The notes under the pieces: generated by a model
Told to the model about the DNA's origin: nothing
Database searches by the model: none
The model's input: the letters and a program-made list of their open reading frames with translations, nothing else
Assembly (NCBI RefSeq): GCF_003952005.1
Contig: NZ_QXGJ01000003.1
Span: 186,001-250,000, forward strand
Length of the DNA stretch: 64,000 nucleotides
Source of the DNA: Bifidobacterium callimiconis
Lineage (GTDB): Bacteria > Actinomycetota > Actinomycetes > Actinomycetales > Bifidobacteriaceae
Reading direction: 5' to 3'
Made by a program: the position numbers and the translations under genes
In this document: one piece after another, positions 46,548 through 55,973 of the stretch
How the letters are laid out: the number at the start of each line of letters is the position of its first letter
How positions within the stretch are numbered: position 1 is the first letter of the stretch

Positions 46548-46825
46548 ATGTCGTCTTCATTCAGCGAGCTGAACGAGCGCAACAGGTGATTACTATACAC
46601 GAATCTCAGAGGCTGTCCAACTCGGCGTGTCGCGCTGGTCATCGGCCCGCCGACAAGAACGATCAAGCCGGTATATTCGTTGAAATATCAACGTTTTGCA
46701 CACCTCCCAACACTGTTCGGCGTCATCCAACACGACCAGACACATCCCAACACCGCCGTCGGCATTCCGACGACGTCACGCGCAACGCGTCATATACGCC
46801 GTATATACGCCCTACGCTCTCACCA

Positions 46826-48067
46826 TCATCGTGCATCGTCATTCATCCGGCGCATCCGCCGCTCGTCGGCGATGGCCTCACGTTCCATCGCGACGAATCG
46901 TTCCACCGACGAACGCACCGAATAGCACTCCCGCGTATGCCGCGCATACTCACGCCCCCACCTCGCGCACTCGTCGGGATGCTCGTACCACCAGTCGATA
47001 CGGTCGGCGAGCGCCTGGACGTCGCGCACGGGGAACAGGGATTCGTCGGTGAGTGCGAACTGCTGTGCGGCGCTCAGGTCGGATTGCGCGATCACGGGCG
47101 GCAAGCCGCAGGCCATGGCCTCGATCACACTTACTGATTCGAGGTCGGCGATGGACGGGTGGACGAACAGGTCGGCCGATCGCAGCAGATCGGGCATGGT
47201 CGCGTTGTCGTGGAAGCCGATGTCGGCCGGGCGGGCGAGCATGTGCCGGGCGCGCAGGCGCAGGTATCGGCGCAATGGTCCGGTGCCGGCAATCACGAGC
47301 CGGATGTCGTCGCGGTGACGGCATGTGGCGAGCGCGCGGATCAGCGTCATCTGGTCCTTTTCGTGGGAGAGCCGGCCGGATGCGATCACGACGAACGGCG
47401 GCCGTACCGTCGCCGGGTAGGAGGATTTGCCGGTGAAGCGTGGCGCGTATCCGTTGGAGATGACGTGCAGTCGCGCCTGATACCCGTGCTCCCGTAGGAG
47501 CCGTGCGGTCATGTTGGTGGGCACGTGGATGTGGTCGACCTTGCCGTAGAGCCAGTGGTGAAAGAATCGGTAGATGAACGACGACATGCCGGGGATGAGT
47601 TTGAGCGGTCCTGCCGAGTACATGATGTTTTCGGGCTGGATGTGGTAGCCGGCGGTGACGGGGATGCCCATCTGCCGGGCGACGGCGAGCGCGCGGCGGC
47701 CGAATCGGAAGGGCATGTAGATGTGTACGACGTCCACGCCGTCGAACGCGCGACGGAACAGTGCGTCGTCGGGCCGGGCGAAGAGCATCTGCTGTTTGGC
47801 GGCCACCCATGAGACCAGCGGCACGCGGTTGATGCGCGCCCGGTATTCCGGCGCGCCGACGCCGACAAGCCGCACGGCGTGTCCTTGCCGTTCGAGTTCC
47901 TCGGCGAATTGGAGTGCGGAGTTGGATGTACCGTTGCCGCGGTTGCCGAAGGTGTCGAGCACGAGCGCGATGGTCAGCGGCCGTTGCTCCGGTGGGGCCG
48001 CCTGCGCGGATTTCGGCGCCGTCCGCCTCTGCGGCGACATGTTCCCGTCGTCTTGACTGTATGCCAT
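46826..48067 (-). CDS. GT4-family glycosyltransferase
   Basis: 413 aa, GT-B fold. The N-terminal acceptor domain has IALVLDTFGNRGNGTSNSAL and VDVVHIYMPFRFGRRALAVA. The nucleotide-sugar domain has VVIASGRLSHEKDQMTLIRA and the EX7E region SIADLESVSVIEAMACGLPP. It resembles the enzymes that glucosylate diacylglycerol or other lipids, but the acceptor cannot be read from sequence. ATG 48067 is chosen. It follows TACATT by 6 bases and could be a leaderless start; ATG at MSPQRR downstream is an alternative. Divergent from the SPFH gene. Confidence 0.85.
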   Translation of the reverse strand: MAYSQDDGNMSPQRRTAPKSAQAAPPEQRPLTIALVLDTFGNRGNGTSNSALQFAEELERQGHAVRLVGVGAPEYRARINRVPLVSWVAAKQQMLFARPDDALFRRAFDGVDVVHIYMPFRFGRRALAVARQMGIPVTAGYHIQPENIMYSAGPLKLIPGMSSFIYRFFHHWLYGKVDHIHVPTNMTARLLREHGYQARLHVISNGYAPRFTGKSSYPATVRPPFVVIASGRLSHEKDQMTLIRALATCRHRDDIRLVIAGTGPLRRYLRLRARHMLARPADIGFHDNATMPDLLRSADLFVHPSIADLESVSVIEAMACGLPPVIAQSDLSAAQQFALTDESLFPVRDVQALADRIDWWYEHPDECARWGREYARHTRECYSVRSSVERFVAMEREAIADERRMRRMNDDAR

Positions 48068-48275
48068 TCCCCTAATGTAGGTCGCGCGGGCCGATCGCGT
48101 TGGCATTCGGACCGTATCGGCGGGCAACGTTCGACAGAATGAATCGGTTTGTCGTGTTGTACGACGATGGGTGCCCCTTCGTATGGGACAATGAAAGGGC
48201 ACGGCCCGGTGCCGTCACACTGAGGCGACGGTGTTTGTTGATGGCCGTGCGGGACTCGGGAAGGGGTCGATAATC

Positions 48276-49217
48276 ATGGCTATCGGTGGAATCATCGGGC
48301 TGGTCGTGCTGATCGTGGTGCTGACGCTGATCATCGTGTTGCTGTTCGCCAGCCTGTATATCGTGCCGCAGCAGAATGCGTATGTGATCGAACGTCTGGG
48401 CAAGTTCCACACCGTGTCCACGGCGGGCCTGCACATCAAGATTCCGTTCATCGACCGCATCGCGCAGAAGATGAACCTGCGGGTGAGCCAGCTGGACGTG
48501 AAGCTGGAGACCAAGACGCTGGACAACGTGTTCGTGACGGTGGTGGCGTCCACGCAGTTCCGCGTGGACGCGAAGAACGTGGCCGTGGCGTACTACGAGC
48601 TGCAGAATCCGGCTGCGCAGCTGCGCAGCTACATGGAGGACGCGCTGCGTTCCGCCATCCCGGCGCTGACGCTGGACGACGCGTTCGCGCGCAAGGACAA
48701 TGTGGCGCTCGACGTGCAGCAGACGGTGGGCAACGAGATGCAGCGCTTCGGCTTCACCGTGGTCAAGACGCTGATCACCGCGATCGATCCGTCCGGCCAG
48801 GTCAAGCAGGCGATGGATTCGATCAACGCCGCGCAGCGTGAGAAGGAGGCCACGCGTCAGCGTGCGGAGGCGCAGCGTATCGCCATCGAGACGCAGGCGC
48901 AGGCCGACGCGGAGAAGGTGCGTCTGCAGGGTGAAGGCCAGGCGAACTACCGTCGTGAGATCGCCAACGGTATCGTCGATCAGATCAAGAGCCTGCAGGA
49001 TGTGGGCATGGATATCGGCGAGGTGAACCAGATCGTCATGTTCAACCAGTATCTCGACGTGATGCGCTCGCTGTCGGAGTCGCCGAACGGCAAGACCGTG
49101 GTGCTGCCGGCCAGCACGCCCGCCGGGTTCAAGAACCTCTACGACGAGGTGACCAACGCGCTGCTGACCTCCCAGTACGCCGGCCCCGACGCGCCGCGCG
49201 CGAGCAAGAGCAAGTAG
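48276..49217 (+). CDS. SPFH/band-7 membrane protein (QmcA/stomatin-like)
   Basis: 313 aa. One N-terminal membrane helix (IIGLVVLIVVLTLIIVLLFA) is followed by the SPFH domain: YIVPQQNAYVIERLGKFHT, PFIDRIAQKMNLRVSQLDV, and LDDAFARKDNVALDVQQTV. A coiled coil (AAQREKEATRQRAEAQRIA) leads to a short C-terminal tail. Such proteins form oligomeric membrane scaffolds. AAGGGG lies 10 bases before the ATG. No NfeD partner is adjacent. Confidence 0.93.
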   Translation: MAIGGIIGLVVLIVVLTLIIVLLFASLYIVPQQNAYVIERLGKFHTVSTAGLHIKIPFIDRIAQKMNLRVSQLDVKLETKTLDNVFVTVVASTQFRVDAKNVAVAYYELQNPAAQLRSYMEDALRSAIPALTLDDAFARKDNVALDVQQTVGNEMQRFGFTVVKTLITAIDPSGQVKQAMDSINAAQREKEATRQRAEAQRIAIETQAQADAEKVRLQGEGQANYRREIANGIVDQIKSLQDVGMDIGEVNQIVMFNQYLDVMRSLSESPNGKTVVLPASTPAGFKNLYDEVTNALLTSQYAGPDAPRASKSK

Positions 49218-49245
49218 CGGGGGCGGCCGCAACGACCGCGAAACC

Positions 49246-49302
49246 AAAATTCCCGCATCATTGGCGTGCCCGACCGAGGGGCCGTAATGGTGCGGGAATT
49301 TT
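49246..49302 (+). terminator. terminator of the SPFH gene
   Basis: AAAATTCCCGCA (49246-49257) and complement (49291-49302), extended inward by CATT/AATG. The arms end in A and T runs and could work in both directions. The rest of 49303-49741 holds short direct repeats (ATGGCCGACACT, ACTGTGTTGCTGCGT, each twice) and a small CCTTCCCCTC hairpin at 49469-49490, but no gene. Confidence 0.75.
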
Positions 49303-49741
49303 GCATTGGTGTGAAACGACACAGGTAGCGGGAACGATGAGGAAGTGGTCGTTGCGGAATCGGTCTATGGCCGACACTCATGGCCGACACTGTGTTGCTG
49401 CGTTCCCACTGTGTTGCTGCGTCCCTGCGATGACGGGAACGGTCACCTCATCCGTCGTCTGCGCCGACGCCTTCCCCTCAAGGGGAAGGCGGCATACAAC
49501 CATTCAGGCTGATATGGATAACACCGGCTTCCCCTTAGGCTGAGGACGTAAAGCAAACGCTGGAAGCGTTTGTAGGCCCCAGACGAGCCGACAGGCGAGT
49601 AGAAAGATGTCGGACGAAGTCCGTCAAGTCTTGCCGAAGAAGCTGTCACGCGTACGCGTGACTGATGAGGTGACCCCGCGCATGCGGGAATGCGACGGCA
49701 CTGCATCGGCGCAGCCGATTCCACTGCGACTGACGGCGTCG

Positions 49742-51568
49742 TCACTTCTTCTTGCGGGGCACGTAGATGACCTTGTCGATGAGGTCGCGGTAGTGCTCCA
49801 CGATCACGGCGCGCTTGGCCTTCATCGACGGCGTGGTCATGCCGTTCTCCTCGGTGAACTCGTCGGGCAGGATCTCGAACTTGCGGATCGATTCGGCGCG
49901 TGAGACCAGTCCGTTGGCGGTGTCCACGGCGCGCTCCACCTCGGCGCGAATGATCGGATTGCGTGCGGCCTCGTCAAGGTCGGCCACTGGTTCGGCGCCC
50001 TGCGACGTAAGCCAGGCGTTCGCATCTGCCAGATCAATGGTGATCAGTGCGGCGATGAACGGTTTGCGGTCGCCGATCACCACGCACTGCGCCACCACGG
50101 GCGAGCTCATCACCGATGCCTCGAGAATGCCGGGGCTCACGTTCTTGCCACCGGCCGTGATGATCAGATCCTTCTTGCGACCGGTGAGCTTGATGAATCC
50201 GTCGGCGTCGATGTCGCCCAGATCGCCGGTGTGCAGCCATCCGTCGACGATCTGCTGCGTGGTGATCTCGGGATGGTTGTGGTATCCGGCGCATACGCTG
50301 TCGCCCTTGATGCACAGTTCGCCGTCATCGTCGATGCCGAAGCTCATGCCGGCCATCGGCAGTCCGATCGTGCCGATCTTGTAACCGATGGTGGGGTTCA
50401 CGCAGGCCGGCGCGCATGTTTCGGTCATGCCGTAGCCTTCGAGCAGCGGCAGGCCGAGACCGTTGAAGTAGTGCGCGATCGACGCGTCGAGCGGGGCACC
50501 GCCGGAGATCGCGAACTCCACGTTGCCGCCGAACACTGCGCGGATTTTGCGGTAGACGATGCGCGAGTACACGAAATGCTTCACGCTCAGCCACAGCGGA
50601 ATGCGACCGCCCGTCTCCTGAGCCTGCTGCTGTTCGCGCGACCATTCGCGCGCCACGTCAGCCGAACGGGCGAAGATACGGCCCATCGCGCCCTGGCCGG
50701 CCTTCTGGCTGGCCGCGTTGTACACCTTCTCGAAGATACGCGGCACGGCGAGGATGAACGTGGGCTTGAACGCGTTGAAGTCCGCGAGGATCGTCTTGAG
50801 GTTGCTCGACAAGCCGAGCGTCACGTTGCCGTAGAAGCAGACGAACTGCATGTAGCGGGCGAACACGTGCGCCAGCGGCAGGAACAGCAGCAGACGACGG
50901 CCCGGCTTCATCACCACGTCGAACATGGTCTCGCTGCCGTTGGCGACAATCGAATAGAAGTTGGTGTGCGTCAGTTCGATGCCCTTGGGCGTGCCCGTGG
51001 AACCCGACGTGTACACGATGGTCGCCAGATCGGAGCCGGTCACGGCGTTCGCACGCTCACGGAACTCGTCGTCGCTCACGCCACGGCCGAACGTCTTGAT
51101 CGTGTCGAGCGCGCCGAGGTCGATCACGTACACGTCCTTGAGGTACGCGCACTGGTCACGCACGGATTCGATCTTGTCGCGCTGACCGTCGTCTTCGGCG
51201 AACGCGAGCGTGACCCGCGAATCGTTGAAGATCGAACGGACCTGCGCGGCGGAGTTGGTCTCGTACACGGGGATGGTCAGCGCGCCGATCGCCATGATCG
51301 CCATGTCAAGCGCCGTCCACTCCCAACGCGTGTGCGACAGGATCGACACGGCGTCGCCCTTCTTCACGCCCTTGGCGATCAGCCCCTTGGCCAGAGCGAC
51401 CACCTCGTCGCGGAATTCGGCCGCGGAGAACGACTGCCATCCGTCGGCGTTCTTGTATTCCACCAGGGAATCGTCCGGGGCACGGTTCGCACGGTCGTCG
51501 AGAATCGAGAAAATGGTCTCCGAACCGGTCACGTCCACGATGGCCGGCCTATGGGTTTCCTTACGCAT
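49742..51568 (-). CDS. long-chain fatty acid--CoA ligase (AMP-binding)
   Basis: 608 aa. Activates fatty acids to acyl-CoA via an acyl-adenylate. The P-loop is TIVYTSGSTGTPKGIELTHT. Further motifs are PLLEGYGMTETCAPACVNP, GWLHTGDLGDID and FIKLTGRKKDLIITAGGKNV. The C-terminal lysine motif lies near TPSMKAKRA. ATG 51568 is preceded by GGGAGG; the frame from 51598 has no better site. A FadD15-like enzyme. No partner genes are adjacent. Confidence 0.94.
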   Translation of the reverse strand: MRKETHRPAIVDVTGSETIFSILDDRANRAPDDSLVEYKNADGWQSFSAAEFRDEVVALAKGLIAKGVKKGDAVSILSHTRWEWTALDMAIMAIGALTIPVYETNSAAQVRSIFNDSRVTLAFAEDDGQRDKIESVRDQCAYLKDVYVIDLGALDTIKTFGRGVSDDEFRERANAVTGSDLATIVYTSGSTGTPKGIELTHTNFYSIVANGSETMFDVVMKPGRRLLLFLPLAHVFARYMQFVCFYGNVTLGLSSNLKTILADFNAFKPTFILAVPRIFEKVYNAASQKAGQGAMGRIFARSADVAREWSREQQQAQETGGRIPLWLSVKHFVYSRIVYRKIRAVFGGNVEFAISGGAPLDASIAHYFNGLGLPLLEGYGMTETCAPACVNPTIGYKIGTIGLPMAGMSFGIDDDGELCIKGDSVCAGYHNHPEITTQQIVDGWLHTGDLGDIDADGFIKLTGRKKDLIITAGGKNVSPGILEASVMSSPVVAQCVVIGDRKPFIAALITIDLADANAWLTSQGAEPVADLDEAARNPIIRAEVERAVDTANGLVSRAESIRKFEILPDEFTEENGMTTPSMKAKRAVIVEHYRDLIDKVIYVPRKKK

Positions 51569-51757
51569 GTTCCTCCCTTGTCTGGTCAGATGCGCCACTG
51601 ATTAGAACACTATCAGCACAACCGACAAAACGGCGGAAAACGTCGGCTCGCCGAGCGTCCGAGAACGTGCGGGACATCGTCGCCACGAACGCGACGATCG
51701 GCGTCCCGCACGGGCATTTCGCGTTTTCGTGGACATGCGGTATGATGGAACGCCGTT

Positions 51758-51830
51758 GCCCGGGTAGCTCAGGGGATAGAGCACCGCTCTCCTAAAGCGG
51801 GTGTCGTGCGTTCGAATCGCATCTCGGGCA
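51758..51830 (+). tRNA. tRNA-Arg (CCT)
   Basis: Acceptor GCCCGGG with CTCGGGC, D-arm AGCTCAGGGGATAGAGC, anticodon arm CCGCT-CTCCTAA-AGCGG with anticodon CCT, and T-arm TTCGAAT. CCA is not encoded. TATGAT at 51741-51746 is a likely -10. Confidence 0.96.
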
Positions 51831-51838
51831 CAGAGAAA

Positions 51839-51876
51839 AGAGCCGAAGATCATGGTCATGGTCTTCGGCTCTTTTT
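51839..51876 (+). terminator. terminator of tRNA-Arg
   Basis: AGAGCCGAAGA (51839-51849) and complement (51862-51872), followed by a run of five T. Confidence 0.9.
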
Positions 51877-52000
51877 GCAAGGACTTTCGATACGACTACG
51901 GCCATGATCCTCAGACGAGGCTATAACGGTCGAATATCACCGATACATACGGCGGCCATAATCACGATCGATCAATCAGCAATCAAAGGACGGCGGATCA

Positions 52001-53002
52001 ATGAACAAGGGCGCGATGGGCAGGATCGCTTGCACGGCGCTGGCCGTGATCCTCGCGGCGGCTACGGCGGTTGGCACTGCGGCCCGACTGCTGCCGCTCG
52101 GCATGTCGACCATGCCGTACGTGCCCAACATCGTCGCCGCCACGCCGTGGTTCGCGCTCACCGCCGCGCTAGCGCTGCTGTTCGCCGTGATCGGGCGCCG
52201 ACGTCTGCTCATCGTGCTCATGGTGGCGTGCCTCGGCGCGCAGGCGTACTGGCAGGGGCCGTTCTTCTCCAGCGTGGTCGGGGCGAATTCGTCGGCGTCG
52301 GCGTCGTCGTCGGGGGCGAGCGCGACGACGCTGCGCGTGATGACGTGCAACGTGTACAAGGGGCGTGCCGATGCCGGTGAGATCGTGCGGCTCGTGCGCG
52401 ACGAGCAGGTGAAGGTGCTCGCCCTGCAGGAGACCACCAAGGCGTTCGTGGAGGAGCTGGGCAAGGCCGGCATCGCCAACTATCTGCCGTATTCGAAGAC
52501 CGCGTCCGCCGACGGCAAGTACGGCAACGGCGTATGGTCGGCCATGCCGTTGGCGAACCCGGTCAAGGACGAGGTCAATTCGAGCGCGTCGTTCATGCCG
52601 GCCGGCACCGTGAGCCTGTCCGATGGCAGGACGTTGCGGTTCGTGTCCGTGCACACCACCTCGCCGGTGAACGGCTACTGGAATCTGTGGAAGCGTAGCA
52701 TCGACGAGATCGGCGCGCTGGATGCGCGATCCGGCAGCACATACGTGTTCATGGGCGATTTCAACGCCACGTACGATCATGCACCGTTCCGCGCCATGCT
52801 CGGCGACCGGTTCACCGATGCGGCCAGACAGTCCGGCCACGGGTTCACGTTCTCGTGGCCGAGCGACCGGCCGTATCTGCCGATGATGTTCTCCATCGAC
52901 CACATCGTGCTCGACCGGGGGCTCGCCGCGTCGGATCTGAAGAACGTGAAGGTGTCCGGCACCGATCATGCGGCGCTGCTCGGCACGATCCGCGTGGGCT
53001 GA
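52001..53002 (+). CDS. membrane-anchored endonuclease/exonuclease/phosphatase-family protein
   Basis: 333 aa. Three hydrophobic N-terminal segments (residues 8-90) and a Ser/Ala linker precede an EEP domain. Active-site blocks are RVMTCNVYKG, LALQETTK, VHTTSPVN, VFMGDFNAT and SGTDHAALL (the late Asp-His). The catalytic domain is probably outside the membrane. The substrate may be a phospholipid, nucleotide or nucleic acid; sequence does not decide. Confidence 0.88.
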   Translation: MNKGAMGRIACTALAVILAAATAVGTAARLLPLGMSTMPYVPNIVAATPWFALTAALALLFAVIGRRRLLIVLMVACLGAQAYWQGPFFSSVVGANSSASASSSGASATTLRVMTCNVYKGRADAGEIVRLVRDEQVKVLALQETTKAFVEELGKAGIANYLPYSKTASADGKYGNGVWSAMPLANPVKDEVNSSASFMPAGTVSLSDGRTLRFVSVHTTSPVNGYWNLWKRSIDEIGALDARSGSTYVFMGDFNATYDHAPFRAMLGDRFTDAARQSGHGFTFSWPSDRPYLPMMFSIDHIVLDRGLAASDLKNVKVSGTDHAALLGTIRVG

Positions 53003-53074
53003 GCGTGGCCGATGCGATCACGCCTGAACGCAGCACGCGCCGCCCGTGGCATCCAGTTCGCTTGTGCCCCGTCC

Positions 53075-53098
53075 GTTAGTGTGATCACACCAGCAAAC
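53075..53098. promoter_or_regulatory. TGTGATCACA palindrome, site 1
   Basis: GTTAGTGTGATCACACCAGC centred on GATC; the core TGTGATCACA matches site 2. Confidence 0.5.
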
Positions 53099-53128
53099 CG
53101 CCCCTGCCCTGCCCGCCATACTCCAGTG

Positions 53129-53164
53129 GCCAGTTCGTTAGTGTGATCACACTAGCAAACTGGC
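53129..53164. promoter_or_regulatory. TGTGATCACA palindrome, site 2 (36 bp)
   Basis: Starts GCCAGTT and ends AACTGGC, with TAGTGTGATCACACTA perfect at the centre. 16 of 18 positions per half are complementary. It could also fold as a hairpin. Confidence 0.55.
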
Positions 53165-53173
53165 GGCGGCGAA

Positions 53174-53189
53174 TGTGATGCGAATCACA
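53174..53189. promoter_or_regulatory. CRP/FNR-family-like site
   Basis: TGTGA-TGCGAA-TCACA is the exact half-site pattern and 6-base spacer of CRP/GlxR-type regulators. It lies about 155 bases upstream of the 67-aa ORF. A possible -10 (GATAAT near 53316) lies downstream. Confidence 0.5.
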
Positions 53190-53345
53190 TGCAATATTCG
53201 CGGGCAAACGCGGGCATCGACTTTACAAGCGGCGCGGAGAGGATTACTACAGGAATTGCCGATTCCGGTGGGTGATTCCCGGCAGCATTGCCGGCCACGA
53301 CTGCGGGGACCGACGTGATAATACCATGCAGTAAAAGGAGTTCTC

Positions 53346-53549
53346 ATGGACGAGAAGACACTGGTTGAGAAGCTCAAGAACGTCGTTGTCGTGGACGATG
53401 TGCTCGCCGTGGCCAAGGAGGCCGGTCTGGACTGGACGTACGAGCAGGCCGACGAGGCTCTGGGCAAGATTAACGCCACCAAGAACGATATCGCCGAGCT
53501 GGGTGGCGACACTCTGGAGAAGGTGGCCAAGGAAGTCTTCGGCATCTGA
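53346..53549 (+). CDS. small acidic protein, 67 aa
   Basis: MDEKTLVEKLKNVVVVDDVL continues AVAKEAGLDWTYEQADEAL and ends with ELGGDTLEKVAKEVFGI. It is helical and acidic with no membrane span. AAAGGAG lies 6 bases before the ATG, so expression is likely. The AKEAGLDWTYEQA segment followed by a GG pair faintly recalls Nif11-type leader peptides, but no modification enzyme is nearby and the length after GG is short. Function unknown. Confidence 0.75.
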   Translation: MDEKTLVEKLKNVVVVDDVLAVAKEAGLDWTYEQADEALGKINATKNDIAELGGDTLEKVAKEVFGI

Positions 53550-53574
53550 TTGTTCAATCATTACACTTGCACTT

Positions 53575-53607
53575 CGCCGACGGATGGTTCGTATGACCCC
53601 GTCGGCG
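53575..53607 (+). terminator. terminator of the 67-aa gene
   Basis: CGCCGACGG (53575-53583) and CCGTCGGCG (53599-53607), followed by TTGTCGTTTC. Confidence 0.65.
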
Positions 53608-53650
53608 TTGTCGTTTCGGCGTATTCGAGCGGTTATTGCACAATGGAGTC

Positions 53651-54958
53651 ATGACCGATACGAATCCCGTTGCTGAATCCGTCTGTTCCACCAATCATTC
53701 CGATCACGTCCCTGATCGTCCCCTCGGTTCTCCGCTCGGCGACTCCGCCCCATGCACGTGCGCACTGCTGCTCGGCTCGGGCGAACTGGGCAAGGAGATC
53801 GCCATCGAACTCATGCGTCTCGGCGCACGTGTGATCGCCGCCGACTCGTACGCCGGCGCGCCCGCGCAGCAGGTGGCACACGAGGCCCGCGTGCTCGACA
53901 TGGCCAACGCCGACGAGCTCAACGCGCTGATCGCCGACGTCAAACCGGACATCATCATCCCCGAGGTCGAGGCCATCGCCACCGCCGAACTCTCCCGCGC
54001 CGCCGCCGACGGCGTGCAGGTGGTGCCCAGCTGCCAGATCGCGCAGATCTGCATGGACCGCGAGCGCCTGCGTCGCCTGGCTGCCGAAACGCTGGAACTG
54101 CCCACCACCCCGTACCGGTTCGCCGGCACCGAGGAGGAGCTGGAGTCCGGAGCCGCCGAGGTCGGGTTCCCGTGCGTGGTCAAGCCGGTGATGAGCTCGT
54201 CCGGCCACGGCCAGTCCGTAATGCGCGGTCCCGACGACGTGGCCCACGCCTGGCAGGTGGCGCAGACCGAAGGCCGTACCGCCAAGGAGCATGCCGTCAG
54301 CCGCGTGGTGGTGGAGGCGTTCGCCCCGCTCGACTACGAGCTGACCGTGCTCACCGTGGCCTCCTCGAGCGGCATCGTGGCGTGCGCGCCGATCGGCCAG
54401 CGTCAGGAAGACGGCGACTACCGCGAATCCTGGCAGGGCTCCCCCATCCCTGACGACGTGCGCATCAAGGCCGACGACTACGCCGTGCGCATGGTCCGCG
54501 GCCTGGTCGACCTCGCCCGCGAGCACGGCGAGACCGGCTGGGGCGTGTACGGCGTGGAGCTGTTCGTGCTCGTCGACGGCAGCGTGCTGTTCAACGAGGT
54601 TTCCCCCCGTCCGCACGACACCGGCATGGTCACCATGATCTCCCAGAACCTCAGCGAGTTCGCGCTGCACGCCCGCGCCGTGCTCGGCGTGCCCGTCTCC
54701 GCGCGTTCGGTGGCGCTGCGCGACCCGTCCAAGGTCGCCGCCAGCCATGCGATCGTTGTGGCGGGCAAGGGCGAGGTGTCGTTCGGTTCGGTTGCCAAGG
54801 CGCTCGCCGAGCCCGACACGGATCTGCGCATCTTCGCCAAGCCGGGCGTGGACGGCCACCGACGCATGGCCGTGGCGCTCGCCGTGGCGGACACCGAGGC
54901 GGACGCGCGTGCCAAGGCAGGGCGGGTTGCGGACGCGCTGGACGTGACCGTGTTCTGA
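53651..54958 (+). CDS. purT: formate-dependent phosphoribosylglycinamide formyltransferase
   Basis: 435 aa ATP-grasp enzyme; converts GAR to formyl-GAR using formate and ATP. The N-terminus has CALLLGSGELGKEIAIELMR and DSYAGAPAQQVAHEARVLDM. ATP-grasp motifs are FPCVVKPVMSSSGHGQSV and VYGVELFVLVDGSVLFNEVS, then PRPHDTGMVTM. About 40 extra residues rich in Ser and Pro precede the core. ATG 53651 is taken; GGAG lies very close. It heads a purine cluster with purC and purL. Confidence 0.95.
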   Translation: MTDTNPVAESVCSTNHSDHVPDRPLGSPLGDSAPCTCALLLGSGELGKEIAIELMRLGARVIAADSYAGAPAQQVAHEARVLDMANADELNALIADVKPDIIIPEVEAIATAELSRAAADGVQVVPSCQIAQICMDRERLRRLAAETLELPTTPYRFAGTEEELESGAAEVGFPCVVKPVMSSSGHGQSVMRGPDDVAHAWQVAQTEGRTAKEHAVSRVVVEAFAPLDYELTVLTVASSSGIVACAPIGQRQEDGDYRESWQGSPIPDDVRIKADDYAVRMVRGLVDLAREHGETGWGVYGVELFVLVDGSVLFNEVSPRPHDTGMVTMISQNLSEFALHARAVLGVPVSARSVALRDPSKVAASHAIVVAGKGEVSFGSVAKALAEPDTDLRIFAKPGVDGHRRMAVALAVADTEADARAKAGRVADALDVTVF

Positions 54959-54986
54959 CGTCGTGATCGCGTGGCGTCCAGACGCG

Positions 54987-55030
54987 GTGTTGCGCACGGC
55001 GTTGCGCACGATGTTGCGCACGGCGTTCTG
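54987..55030. repeat. 12-bp tandem repeat after purT
   Basis: GTTGCGCACG occurs three times in register at 12-base steps, with a fourth decayed unit (GCGTTCTGACG). Confidence 0.6.
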
Positions 55031-55054
55031 ACGCTCCGCGATCACATGGTGGGA

Positions 55055-55085
55055 CCGGTGCCGCATGGTGGCGGCGCGGCACCGG
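55055..55085 (+). terminator. hairpin downstream of purT
   Basis: CCGGTGCCGC and GCGGCACCGG, 11-base loop, about 100 bases after the purT stop. No T-run. Confidence 0.45.
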
Positions 55086-55212
55086 AGACCCCCACGACGA
55101 CCCCGTGTCGCCCCTGTGTTTTGTAGCCGCCGCTTGATACTGTGAGAACGATCATTCACCCCAAGTTTCCACTCCGATAACGCTGTGAGATACCGTTGTG
55201 AGAAAGGCAATG

Positions 55213-55962
55213 ATGGAGAAACTGGAAAAGCTCTACGAGGGCAAGGCCAAGCAGCTGTACGCAACCGATGATCCCGAGGTGCTCTGGGTCGAGTACAAGA
55301 ACACGGCCACGGCTGGCGATGGTGAGAAGAAGGAGGACTTCACCGGCAAGGGCCGTCTGAACAACCTCATCACCACCATCATCTTCGATCTGCTCAAGAA
55401 CCGCGGCATCGACAGCCATCTCGTCAAGCGCGTGGACGACACCGCCCAGCTGGTGCGCAAGATGGACATGTTCCCGCTGGAGATCGTGCTGCGCAACACC
55501 GCGGCCGGCCACTTCTGCTCGCGCCTCGGCGTCGAGGAGGGCCTGCCGCTCAAGGAGCCGGTGCTCGAATACTTCCTCAAGAACGACGATCTGCACGATC
55601 CGTTCGTCAACGACGACGACCTGGTCGCCCTCGGCGTGTGCACCCGCGAGGATCTCGCCGAGATCGCCCCGCTCGCCCGCCGCATCAACGAGGCTCTGAT
55701 CGACATCTTCGCCAAGATCGACGTCAAGCTCGTCGACTTCAAGATCGAGATGGGCCGCACCTCCGACGGCACGCTGCTGCTGGCCGACGAGATCACCCCC
55801 GATTCCTGCCGTCTGTGGGATCAGCGCGATCACTCCGGCAAGGTGGAGCACCTGGACAAGGATCTGTTCCGCCGCGGTCTGGGCTCGATCATCCCTGCCT
55901 ATGAGGAGATCGAATCCCGTCTGGCCGAGCTGGCCAAGTCCGAAGGCATCGAGGTCAAGTAA
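55213..55962 (+). CDS. purC: SAICAR synthase
   Basis: 249 aa. Joins CAIR and aspartate in purine synthesis. Signature blocks are [60 protein letters not shown] and [24 protein letters not shown] precedes two consecutive ATG codons; the second (55213) has the better spacing. Confidence 0.97.
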   Translation: MEKLEKLYEGKAKQLYATDDPEVLWVEYKNTATAGDGEKKEDFTGKGRLNNLITTIIFDLLKNRGIDSHLVKRVDDTAQLVRKMDMFPLEIVLRNTAAGHFCSRLGVEEGLPLKEPVLEYFLKNDDLHDPFVNDDDLVALGVCTREDLAEIAPLARRINEALIDIFAKIDVKLVDFKIEMGRTSDGTLLLADEITPDSCRLWDQRDHSGKVEHLDKDLFRRGLGSIIPAYEEIESRLAELAKSEGIEVK

Positions 55963-55973
55963 CCGTTAGTTGT

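Noticed and set aside
49607..49903. 98-codon frame starting MSDEVRQVL before the acyl-CoA ligase
   Set aside because: It runs antisense into the conserved 3' end of the ligase gene and has no ribosome site.
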